DNA of 23,507 nt from CAYRHS01 sp964424125 (GTDB lineage Bacteria > Actinomycetota > Acidimicrobiia > IMCC26256 > JAOSJL01), in assembly GCA_964424125.1 (NCBI GenBank), contig CAYRHS010000030.1, forward strand, positions 1 through 23,507, read 5' to 3'. Shown one piece after another: positions 1-6,415 of this stretch (positions are counted from its first letter, which is position 1; every line of letters starts with the position of its first letter). Below the pieces are notes generated by a model. The model saw nothing but the letters and a program-made list of their open reading frames with translations. It ran no database searches and was not told the origin of the DNA. The position numbers and the translations under genes are program-made.

Positions 1-688
1 CACCGAACCCGGCTGCCACCACCATCAGGAGCGGGACGCGTCGGACGACGAGCGCCGCGGTGGCCGGAGGCGCGACGAGGAGACCGACCACGAGGAGCGC
101 TCCAACGGCGGAGAACGACGCGACCACCGACAGGGCGACGAGCGCGAGCAGCACGACACGCGTCAACGCGGGCCGCAGGCCCAGGGTGGCCGCCTTGCGC
201 TCGTCGAACGCGAGGACGAGGAACGGCCGGTACAGCAGGACGGATGCGAGGAGCGCCACGACGACGGACACCACGAGCACCGTGAGGTCCGTGTCGTTGA
301 TCGCGAGGACGTTGCCGAAGAGGAAGGACGTGAGCTCGCTCGAGAACGAACCCTCGCGGGAGATGATGATCACACCCAGCGCCAGCATCCCCACGAAGAG
401 CAACCCGATCCCCGTGTCCTCCCGCAGATCCGTTCGCCGGCTCACCAGTGAGACACCGAGGACGATCACGACGGCGCCGAGCGCGGCGCCCAGCGTGACA
501 TTGAAGCCCAGGACGAAGCCGAGCGCGATGCCCGGGACGACGCCGTGCGCGAGCGCGTCTCCGATGAAGGCCAGTCCGCGGAGCACGACCCACGTACCGA
601 TCACCGAGCACAGCACGACCACGAGGAGCCCGGCGACCAGCGCCCGCTGCATGAACTCGGGCTCGAACGGCTCCTTGAGCCACGCCAT
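1..688 (-). CDS. Zn/Mn-type ABC transporter permease (ABC-3 family), 3' end cut by window
   Basis: Inner-membrane channel subunit of a metal importer, expected to work with the binding lipoprotein and ATPase next to it. Translation from the ATG at 688 begins MAWLKEPFEPEFMQRALVAG and continues as alternating hydrophobic helices. It includes the segment RGLAFIGDALAHGVVPGIAL, which is typical of ABC-3 (ZnuB/TroC/MntB-like) permeases, where the helix pair after the first membrane spans contacts the ATPase. About 229 residues are visible and the frame stays open to base 1, so the C-terminus lies outside the window. A GGAGG ribosome-binding site stands a few bases before the ATG. The start is 19 nt after the stop of the binding-protein gene, so the two are almost certainly co-transcribed. 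The metal (zinc, manganese or iron) cannot be decided from this sequence. Confidence 0.9.
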   Translation of the reverse strand, partial: MAWLKEPFEPEFMQRALVAGLLVVVLCSVIGTWVVLRGLAFIGDALAHGVVPGIALGFVLGFNVTLGAALGAVVIVLGVSLVSRRTDLREDTGIGLLFVGMLALGVIIISREGSFSSELTSFLFGNVLAINDTDLTVLVVSVVVALLASVLLYRPFLVLAFDERKAATLGLRPALTRVVLLALVALSVVASFSAVGALLVVGLLVAPPATAALVVRRVPLLMVVAAGFG

Positions 689-707
689 CGCCGACCTCCG
701 ACCCAGC

Positions 708-1661
708 CTAGGAAAGGGCGTCCGCGACTCGCGTCGCGTCGGTGCGAATCAACCTCGCATAGGTGTCCGCACCGCTGCCGGGCTCCCCGAGCGCACCGGT
801 GTACAGCTCGACGACCTCGACGTCGATACCGGTCTCCGAGGCGAGCGCGTCTGCGAGGTCCGTCGGCTGGGTGTTCTCGGCGAAGATCGCGGAGACGTCC
901 TCGTCCTCGATCGTCCGGGCGAGCGCCTCGAGATCCCCCGCGCTCGGTTCGGCCAGCGTCGACCCGCCCGGGACCACGACCCCTACGACCTCGAACCCAT
1001 AGCGCGCCGCGAAGTAGCCGAGGGCGTCGTGGTTCGTGACCAGCTTGCGTGAGGCGGGTGGGACCACGTCCACGATCGCTTCGACCTCGGCGTCGAGCGC
1101 CAAGAGATCCGACTCGAGTGCCTGGGCGCGCTTCGCCCAGTCGACCGAGTCGTCGAGACTCGTGAGGGCGTCACCGATCGCGACGACGCCCGCGGCCATC
1201 CGCGTGGGATCCAGCCAGAAGTGCGGGTCCTCCGTACCGTCGTCGCTGCCCGCCCGCGTGCCGGCCTCGCCGAACGGGATCGGATCCACCAGCTCTGCGA
1301 CCTCGACGACCTCGACGCCGTCCTGGCGGACCATGTCGAGCGCGTCGACCAGGCCCTCTTCGAGGCCGAGGCCGTTCGCTACCACCAGATCGGCTTCGCC
1401 CAGCGCCGCCCGTTGCCGAGCCGAGGGCTCGAACTCGTGCGGGTCGGTGCCGGACGGCATGAGGACGGTGACCGAACCGTCCTCGCCGACGAGGTCCCCG
1501 ACCACGTCGGCGAGGATGCTCGTCGTCACGACGACGTTCGGACCTTCGGAGCCTCCGCCCGCAGTGTTGTCGCCTGGGCCGCAGGCCGCGAGCGTGGTGA
1601 GCACCACCGTGAGCACGACCGCGAGCGCCACCACGGTCCGCGGGCTCCGTACGCTGGGCAC
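708..1661 (-). CDS. Metal ABC transporter substrate-binding lipoprotein (ZnuA-like)
   Basis: Extracytoplasmic metal-binding receptor of the cluster A-I (ZnuA/TroA) family, 317 aa. A signal peptide ends in a lipobox (Leu24-Ala-Ala-Cys27), so the mature protein should be a membrane-anchored lipoprotein. Family metal-ligand motifs are present: DPHEFEP (His75), EDPHFWLDP (His147) and a third histidine in TNHDALGYFAARYGF. A late acidic segment near VVELYTGALGE supplies the expected fourth ligand region. The His-rich loop found in many zinc-specific ZnuA proteins is absent, so zinc and manganese are both possible. The start is a GTG with GGAGGG seven bases upstream. The gene leads a minus-strand operon with the permease, and its promoter region holds the Fur/Zur-like palindrome at 1683-1697. 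Confidence 0.92.
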   Translation of the reverse strand: MPSVRSPRTVVALAVVLTVVLTTLAACGPGDNTAGGGSEGPNVVVTTSILADVVGDLVGEDGSVTVLMPSGTDPHEFEPSARQRAALGEADLVVANGLGLEEGLVDALDMVRQDGVEVVEVAELVDPIPFGEAGTRAGSDDGTEDPHFWLDPTRMAAGVVAIGDALTSLDDSVDWAKRAQALESDLLALDAEVEAIVDVVPPASRKLVTNHDALGYFAARYGFEVVGVVVPGGSTLAEPSAGDLEALARTIEDEDVSAIFAENTQPTDLADALASETGIDVEVVELYTGALGEPGSGADTYARLIRTDATRVADALS

Positions 1662-1682
1662 CTCGCGTCCCTCCGACTATAA

Positions 1683-1697
1683 TGAGAACGATTCTCA
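1683..1697. promoter_or_regulatory. Fur/Zur-family operator in the divergent metal-transporter promoter
   Basis: TGAGAA-CGA-TTCTCA is a perfect 6+6 inverted repeat in the gap between the binding-protein gene (minus) and the ATPase gene (plus). Its arms and spacing resemble known Fur, Zur and Mur boxes. A consensus TATAAT hexamer overlaps it at 1678-1683 on the plus strand, so a bound repressor would block transcription. I infer metal-dependent repression of the whole importer. Which Fur paralogue binds cannot be told from the site. Confidence 0.8.
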
Positions 1698-1734
1698 CTC
1701 TATTCGCCCTCGGCTACCCGTGGCAATCCCGCCC

Positions 1735-2517
1735 GTGACGGAGCGCCCCGCGCTCTCTGCCCGGCGCCTGCGCCTCGGCTACGACGGACGCGTGGCACTG
1801 CGCGTCGACGAGCTCGACGTCCCGACGCGCGCGGTCACCGCGCTCATCGGACCCAACGGCTCGGGGAAGTCGACGCTGCTCCATGCCGCGGCCGGGTTGG
1901 TCCGACCGCTCGAGGGGGACCTGCGGGTGCTGGACGAGCCGCCCCGGCGCGGTTCCGGTCGGGTCGCGCTCGTGCCCCAGACCACCGCGGTCGATCCCTC
2001 ACTCCCGTTGACCGTCCGCCAGGCCGTCTCCATCGGCCGCTACGGCCGGCTCGGCCTGGCCCGCCCGCTCGGGTCCGCCGACCGGCGCGCCGTCGATCGG
2101 TCCATGACGCGCCTCGGGATCGCAGGGCTCGCCCGCCGTCAGCTCCGCGAGCTCTCGGGCGGGGAGCGCCAACGAGTGCTCGTCGCGCAGGGCCTCGCCC
2201 AGGAAGCTCCGCTCCTGCTCCTCGACGAGCCGATCACCGGCCTCGATGTCGTGTCGAAGAAGCTCGTGATCACCGCGATGACCGTCGAACGAGCGGCCGG
2301 ACGCACGGTCGTCTTCGCGACCCACGACCTCCACGACGCTTCGCTCGCGGACACGGTCGTGCTCCTCGCCGGACGCGTCGTCGCCGCGGGCACACCCGAG
2401 GACGTGCTCACCGCCGACCATCTCGCGAGCGCCTACCGGGGACGGTTCGTCCGGGTCGGCGGCGGATTCCTCGTCGACGACGCCACCCACCACGACCACG
2501 GGGCGAGCGCCGACTGA
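1735..2517 (+). CDS. Metal ABC transporter ATP-binding protein (ZnuC-like)
   Basis: Cytoplasmic ATPase that powers the metal importer, about 260 aa. The ABC hallmarks appear in order: Walker A GPNGSGKST (about residue 39), Q-loop VPQTTAVD, signature LSGGERQR (about 140), Walker B LLLLDEPITGLD (about 160) and H-loop ATHDLHD (about 196). The C-terminus ends in a short histidine cluster, ATHHDHGASAD, which might bind metal. Two in-frame GTG codons, 1720 and 1735, could start it. I chose 1735 because VTERPALSARRL resembles normal ABC N-termini; neither has a clear ribosome-binding site. It is divergent from its partner genes and shares their operator. It converges on the HIT-family gene with only 4 nt between stop codons. 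Confidence 0.9.
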   Translation: MTERPALSARRLRLGYDGRVALRVDELDVPTRAVTALIGPNGSGKSTLLHAAAGLVRPLEGDLRVLDEPPRRGSGRVALVPQTTAVDPSLPLTVRQAVSIGRYGRLGLARPLGSADRRAVDRSMTRLGIAGLARRQLRELSGGERQRVLVAQGLAQEAPLLLLDEPITGLDVVSKKLVITAMTVERAAGRTVVFATHDLHDASLADTVVLLAGRVVAAGTPEDVLTADHLASAYRGRFVRVGGGFLVDDATHHDHGASAD

Positions 2518-2521
2518 CACC

Positions 2522-2938
2522 TCAGCCCGGCGTGGCTCCCTGCGCATCGAGCTCGGCGCGGATGCGTGCCGCCGCGGTGTCCATCATCCCCTCGTCGGGC
2601 GTGTGATCCGCACGCTCGAAGTGGAGGTCGGCCTCGACGGTGATCGGGACCACGTGGAGGTGCGTGTGGGGAACCTCGAGTCCGGCGATCATCAGCCCGA
2701 CTCGCACCGGCGAGAACGCCGCGTCCTGAGCACGACCGATCAGCCTCGCGACCTTCATGAGATGCGCGGCGAGTTCCGGCGCGAGATCGATCCAGTGGTC
2801 GACCTCCTCGCGGGGGACCACCAGCGCGTGTCCGGGTTGGAGCGGAGCGATGGACAGGAAGGCCACGCACCGGTCGTCGTTCCACACGAAACGGGCGGGA
2901 AGCTCTCCCTCGATGATCTTGGTGAAGATGCTCGCCAT
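2522..2938 (-). CDS. HIT-family nucleotide hydrolase/transferase
   Basis: Histidine-triad protein, 138 aa, the usual size for a one-domain HIT protein. The catalytic triad motif is HTHLHVVP, with histidines at 91, 93 and 95; the N-terminal IFTKIIEGELPARFVWND segment is the family's nucleotide-binding start. These enzymes hydrolyse nucleoside phosphoramidates, adenylated peptides or dinucleotides. The exact substrate cannot be assigned. The ATG has a strong ribosome-binding site (GGAGGGAG) and lies 24 nt after the stop of the second cytochrome gene, so it looks like the last gene of that operon. A functional link with the cytochromes is not obvious. Confidence 0.92.
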   Translation of the reverse strand: MASIFTKIIEGELPARFVWNDDRCVAFLSIAPLQPGHALVVPREEVDHWIDLAPELAAHLMKVARLIGRAQDAAFSPVRVGLMIAGLEVPHTHLHVVPITVEADLHFERADHTPDEGMMDTAAARIRAELDAQGATPG

Positions 2939-2962
2939 CCGTCTCCCTCCGGCGGGCGCAGG

Positions 2963-3331
2963 CTAGAGGACCTCGCGTGTGTAGCGCGTCACGTCCCGGA
3001 TCTCGTCGGCCGAGAGCGTCCCCTCGAACGCGGGCATCTGGTTCAGGCCGTCGGTGACGATCTCGACCTCGGCGTCGAGCTCCGGGTACTTCCCGACCGT
3101 CACACCCTCGGAGAGCTGCGGCCCCACGCCCCCGTCGCCCTCGACACCGTGACACGCCACGCAGGACTCCTCGTAGATCTCGCGGCCCTGCACGAGCTCC
3201 GCGTCCTGCGCCTGCGTCCCGGTCGGGTCGGGCGAGCGCAGGACTGAGCCGCCGTCGCCGTCGCTCCCCCCACAGCCGGCGAGCAACAGCACACCCACGA
3301 GGAAACTCGTCCCGACGACCCCGCGGATCAC
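2963..3331 (-). CDS. Small c-type cytochrome lipoprotein (second of a tandem pair)
   Basis: A 122-aa exported electron carrier. The N-terminal signal ends in a lipobox (Leu17-Ala-Gly-Cys20), so it should be lipid-anchored outside the membrane. One haem-binding motif CVACH lies at residues 57-61, with a probable distal axial methionine at 99 in NQMPAFEG. The fold matches class I monohaem cytochromes of the Cytochrome_CBB3 type. It starts with GTG and overlaps the upstream cytochrome gene by four bases (GTGA), a sign of translational coupling. The mature part is clearly paralogous to its neighbour: both share GGVGPQLSEG, the QMP motif and the ending REVL. The redox partner is unknown; no oxidase genes are in the window. 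Confidence 0.9.
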   Translation of the reverse strand: MIRGVVGTSFLVGVLLLAGCGGSDGDGGSVLRSPDPTGTQAQDAELVQGREIYEESCVACHGVEGDGGVGPQLSEGVTVGKYPELDAEVEIVTDGLNQMPAFEGTLSADEIRDVTRYTREVL

Positions 3332-3741
3332 AGGACCTCCCGTTCATAGCGCGCGACGGCACGGATCTCGCGCTCGGAGAGCTCACCTTCCCATGAAGGC
3401 ATCTGGCCCCGACCGTCGGTGATGACCGCGATCTGCTCCTCCAGAGTGAGGCGTTCCGCGACGGTGCCTTCCGAGAGCTGCGGTCCGACGCCTCCACCGC
3501 CGGCGCTGCCGTGGCAGGTCGCGCAGTCCCGGGTGAAGATCATGTGCCCGTCGACGAGCTCCTGGTCGTTCGCCTGCTCGCCCGTGGGGCGGGGCGCTCC
3601 GGCTCCGTCGTCGCCTCCGCCGCAGCCGGCTGCGACGATGAGGAGCGTCAGCGCCGCCGCGACCAAGCCCCTGATCGTTCGCGAGCGCCGGGTTCGTACG
3701 TTGCGCCGCAAGGCAGACCTCCGACGATTCCGGCTCGGCAC
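3328..3741 (-). CDS. Small c-type cytochrome lipoprotein (first of a tandem pair)
   Basis: A 137-aa monohaem cytochrome. It has an unusually long arginine-rich N-region, then a hydrophobic helix and a lipobox ending at Cys40 (VAAGC). The haem motif CATCH is at residues 73-77 and the likely axial methionine is 114, in GQMPSWEG. The start used is the GTG at 3741; no Shine-Dalgarno site is visible and no later in-frame start precedes the signal helix. It leads a three-gene operon: this gene, its paralogue overlapping by 4 nt, and the HIT protein. Tandem duplication is the simplest explanation of the pair. It could transfer electrons to a terminal oxidase encoded elsewhere. Confidence 0.88.
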   Translation of the reverse strand: MPSRNRRRSALRRNVRTRRSRTIRGLVAAALTLLIVAAGCGGGDDGAGAPRPTGEQANDQELVDGHMIFTRDCATCHGSAGGGGVGPQLSEGTVAERLTLEEQIAVITDGRGQMPSWEGELSEREIRAVARYEREVL

Positions 3742-3780
3742 GCTACCGGAGGAAGATGCTTCGTCGAGCGCACTGCCGCC

Positions 3781-3786
3781 TAGGCT
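3781..3786 (+). promoter_or_regulatory. -10-like TAGGCT before the PyrE-like gene
   Basis: TAGGCT lies 8 nt before the ATG at 3795, and there is no ribosome-binding site in between. This spacing places the transcription start on or next to the start codon, suggesting a leaderless mRNA. The same layout occurs at several other genes in the window. Confidence 0.5.
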
Positions 3787-3794
3787 CCCGCTCG

Positions 3795-4361
3795 ATGGAC
3801 GATCGGGCGTCGCGGCGACAGCAGCTTCTCGAGGTCCTCGTCCGGAAGGGGCTCGAGCAACGCGACGAGCCGTTCCAGCTCACCTCCGGAGCGTGGAGTC
3901 GCGACTACGTCGACGGGAAGCGGGCGTTGGCCGACGGCGCCGATCTGGAGCTGGCGGCTCGAGTCGTGCTCGACGTGGTCGACGAAGCCGGTATCGGGCC
4001 GATCGACGCCGCAGGAGGCTTGACCATGGGCGCCGACCATCTCTCGCACGCGGTCGCGATCGTCGGCGGGCTGCAGTGGTTCTCGGTTCGGAAGCGGGCG
4101 AAGGAACACGGGCGCAAGCAGGCGGTGGAGGGTGCAGTCGTCCAGCCGGGGATGCGCGTGCTGCTGCTCGACGACGTGGTCACGACGGGTGGCTCGATCG
4201 GACAGGCTCTCGAAGCGATCGAGGCGACGGGCGCGACCGTCGTCGGTGCGGTGACCCTTGCGGACCGGGGCGATCGCGCGGCCGAGCTGTTCGCGTCCCG
4301 CGGGGTTCCCTACCTGCCGCTGCTGACGTACCGCGATCTGGGGATCGAAGCCGTCTCCTGA
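3795..4361 (+). CDS. pyrE: Orotate phosphoribosyltransferase-like protein
   Basis: Type I phosphoribosyltransferase of 188 aa. The PRPP-binding loop is VLLLDDVVTTGGS at residues 122-134, with the paired aspartates expected there. The region KRAKEHGRKQAVEG (about 95-110) matches the lysine-rich flexible catalytic loop of orotate phosphoribosyltransferases, and FQLTSGAWSRDYVDGKRAL resembles the orotate-enzyme N-terminus (LxSGxxSxxYxDxR/K). The expected reaction is orotate plus PRPP to orotidine 5'-phosphate in pyrimidine synthesis. I chose the ATG at 3795 rather than 3756 because it is 8 nt after a -10-like box and the extra residues do not look conserved. No other pyrimidine gene is nearby, so a purine or salvage role is a lesser possibility. 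Confidence 0.85.
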   Translation: MDDRASRRQQLLEVLVRKGLEQRDEPFQLTSGAWSRDYVDGKRALADGADLELAARVVLDVVDEAGIGPIDAAGGLTMGADHLSHAVAIVGGLQWFSVRKRAKEHGRKQAVEGAVVQPGMRVLLLDDVVTTGGSIGQALEAIEATGATVVGAVTLADRGDRAAELFASRGVPYLPLLTYRDLGIEAVS

Positions 4362-4374
4362 TCCCCTCGCGGCG

Positions 4375-5463
4375 TCAGTCGCGATCGGTGCGTACGAGCC
4401 AGTTCACGCGGCCGAGATGGAAACCACTGGTCGCGAGCAGACGCTCGTCCGCGCCCGGCCAGGTGGTGCACCAGAGCTCCGCGTGCTCGGTCGTGGCGGT
4501 GGGTTCGAGACGCAACCACGCCAGGGGCGCGTCGTCGCTTGCTCTCGCCCCGGCGAGGTCGAGCAGCTCCCAGACGCGTGCCTGCTCCGCCTCGTTCAGA
4601 TAGCCCCACACGACGGAATGGAACACGACCGTTGCCATCCGGGTGCGGTGCTCGGCGAGACGCTGTTCGAGCCACTCCGGGATCTGCGCCCTGTCGACCC
4701 TCACCGGGAAGCTGCCGGCGACGTCGAGCGCGTGGCGGAGGATGTCGAACCGCTCGCGCTGGTCGGGCCAGACGCAGGACAGCAGCGTGAGCCTGCCGTC
4801 CTCGGTCGTCGGGTCGACCGGGTACGCGTCGCACCCGCTGCGCTCGTCGACTCGGCACTCCGCTTCGAAGTCGGGAACCGCGCCGTCCCAGAGGTCGACG
4901 AAGCGCACCGGTGACGACGGATCGCCCCATCCGAGCTCCCCGTCGGAGTACCAGTAGCGATCGAAGCGGAGGTTGAGCCCTGCGCTCGCACCGAGTTCGA
5001 GCACCCGAAGCGGAAGACCCGTGGAACGGGCGATCCGCAGGAAGCCTCCGACCAGCGCGGCCGATCGACCGACCTCGTTCGTCTGGGACGGCCGGTGCAG
5101 GTAGGGAACCAGATCCTCTCCACGCTCCTCGACCACCTCCCGGAGCTTCGGCCAGCAGGCGACGGCGTCACCGTCGCCCCCGACCGACGGGAAGTGCTCC
5201 GCGAGCTCCGGGAGGTGCCCCTCGAGCACGAGGCGGTGGATCCCGCCGAGCAGTCGCATCCCCAGCGCGTCGCCGAACGGCTCGTCGATGGCGGTTTCGA
5301 GGAGGCGCCAAACCGGTCCGCCCGCCTCGATGTCTTCGATCGCCGGCTCGTAGAGCCCCGCGTAAAAGGGTGAACCGAGGCGCCGGAGCGACTCCACTTG
5401 CGTGCGGGTCAGGTCGGCCAGCCGGGCGCGCTCGGCGGGGATCGCTTGGGACGCCGCCGTCAC
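4375..5463 (-). CDS. DUF2332 family protein with methyltransferase-like glycine motif
   Basis: Protein of about 362 aa that matches the actinobacterial DUF2332 family, which has no established function. The central segment LRVLELGASAGLNLRFDRYWY (about 152-172) looks like the SAM-binding motif I of Rossmann methyltransferases (E-x-G-x-x-x-G), and ATVVFHSVVWGYL could correspond to a later strand of the same fold. I infer a methyltransferase-like fold; catalysis is unproven. The start is probably the GTG at 5463. A TTG at 5493 would add ten residues (SPPRRECRR) that look non-native. A TAGGCT box on the minus strand at 5570-5565 is a candidate promoter. It converges on the PyrE-like gene with 13 nt between stops. 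Confidence 0.85.
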   Translation of the reverse strand: MTAASQAIPAERARLADLTRTQVESLRRLGSPFYAGLYEPAIEDIEAGGPVWRLLETAIDEPFGDALGMRLLGGIHRLVLEGHLPELAEHFPSVGGDGDAVACWPKLREVVEERGEDLVPYLHRPSQTNEVGRSAALVGGFLRIARSTGLPLRVLELGASAGLNLRFDRYWYSDGELGWGDPSSPVRFVDLWDGAVPDFEAECRVDERSGCDAYPVDPTTEDGRLTLLSCVWPDQRERFDILRHALDVAGSFPVRVDRAQIPEWLEQRLAEHRTRMATVVFHSVVWGYLNEAEQARVWELLDLAGARASDDAPLAWLRLEPTATTEHAELWCTTWPGADERLLATSGFHLGRVNWLVRTDRD

Positions 5464-5564
5464 GCGTCTGCACTCACGACGTGGGGGCGACAAGCGGGCG
5501 CAGCGTCAGGTCCGAACTCGATCCCTTCCGCTGCCACCACACCTCCCGTCGACCGATCGGGGCC

Positions 5565-5570
5565 AGCCTA
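5565..5570 (-). promoter_or_regulatory. -10-like TAGGCT upstream of the DUF2332 gene
   Basis: Read on the minus strand this hexamer is TAGGCT, about 100 nt before the chosen GTG start. It matches the boxes seen before other genes here. No clear -35 element is visible. The remainder of the 170-nt gap up to the LuxR gene stop shows nothing else recognisable. Confidence 0.35.
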
Positions 5571-5633
5571 CGAACTCGCCGCCCGAGCGTGCGAGCGGGA
5601 GCAGCCGGTGTCCTCGGCGACGCACCCGCCGAG

Positions 5634-6293
5634 TCAGCCGAGGAGGCCGCGGGCAACGGCCTCCCGCAATGCCTCGTTGCGGTTCCGAGCACCCAGCTTC
5701 TCGTAGATGTGCGCGAGGTGGGTCTTCACGGTGGCGACGGTGACGTACAGCTCGGCCGCGATCTCGCGATTGGAGCTCCCCTTGCCCAACAGGGCCAACA
5801 CCTCGCGCTCGCGACCGGTGAGCGCCTGGCCGTCGACGTCTTCCTCCGGAGACGCCTCCGGCGCCTCGAGCTCGCCCACCACGGCGGAGAGCAACGCGGG
5901 TGAGACGAACCGCTCCCCCGCCAAGACTCGTTCGACCGAGCGCGCGACCTCTTCGCCGTCGGCCGACCGCACGAGCAGCGCATTGACCTCGAGGTTCAAC
6001 AGCCAGGTGAGCTCGCTGGCGTGCGACCGCGGAAGCATCACGAGAACCATCGGTGGGGCTTCGCCGTTCTTCACCTTGCCGACGAGGTCGGTCACCGGCA
6101 TCTCGCCCACCGATCCCACGACGACCAGATCCACGCGGGACGCGTGCACGACGTCGACGAGCTCGCGGGCAGACCCGGTCTCGGCGATCACGTCCACGCC
6201 GAGAGGCTCGAGGAGCGCGGTGACGCCGAGCCGGAACATGGGCACGTCATCGACCACGACCGCGCTCGGTGCTTCGGGCGAGCTCTCCGCCAT
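5634..6293 (-). CDS. NarL/LuxR-type response regulator with degenerate receiver domain
   Basis: DNA-binding transcription regulator, 219 aa. Residues 10-130 form a receiver-like domain that begins AVVVDDVPMF, so the acidic pair Asp15-Asp16 is kept. The phospho-acceptor position at the end of strand 3 (DLVVVGSVGEMP) is Gly60 instead of Asp, and the usual lysine after strand 5 is replaced (NALLVRSADG). After an acidic linker, residues about 155-219 are a clear LuxR helix-turn-helix: LTGREREVLALLGKGSSNREIAAELYVTVATVKTHLAHIYEKL. No histidine kinase is adjacent. I infer phosphorylation-independent control, as in known atypical response regulators. The start is the ATG at 6293; a longer open frame upstream is arginine-rich and not protein-like. 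It is divergent from lysS. Confidence 0.9.
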   Translation of the reverse strand: MAESSPEAPSAVVVDDVPMFRLGVTALLEPLGVDVIAETGSARELVDVVHASRVDLVVVGSVGEMPVTDLVGKVKNGEAPPMVLVMLPRSHASELTWLLNLEVNALLVRSADGEEVARSVERVLAGERFVSPALLSAVVGELEAPEASPEEDVDGQALTGREREVLALLGKGSSNREIAAELYVTVATVKTHLAHIYEKLGARNRNEALREAVARGLLG

Positions 6294-6403
6294 CGGCCGA
6301 CCTTCCACCTCGCTCCGGCCAAGTTCATTCAACCACCCGGAGAGCGTCCGACCGGGCCTGCTCCGCTTCGAGTTCCGCCGCGCGGCCCCGCGGACGCGAC
6401 CGC

Positions 6404-6409
6404 TAGGGT
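6404..6409 (+). promoter_or_regulatory. -10-like TAGGGT directly before lysS
   Basis: TAGGGT ends 6 nt before the GTG start of lysS at 6416. There is no room for a ribosome-binding site in a transcript initiated from it, so lysS is probably translated from a leaderless mRNA. The 122-nt gap also contains the promoter region of the divergent regulator gene. Confidence 0.55.
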
Positions 6410-6415
6410 CCCGCC

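Noticed and set aside
60..1052. 330-codon plus-strand open frame at the window start
   Set aside because: Ser/Thr/Arg-rich shadow of the permease and binding-protein genes, which have clear family motifs on the other strand.
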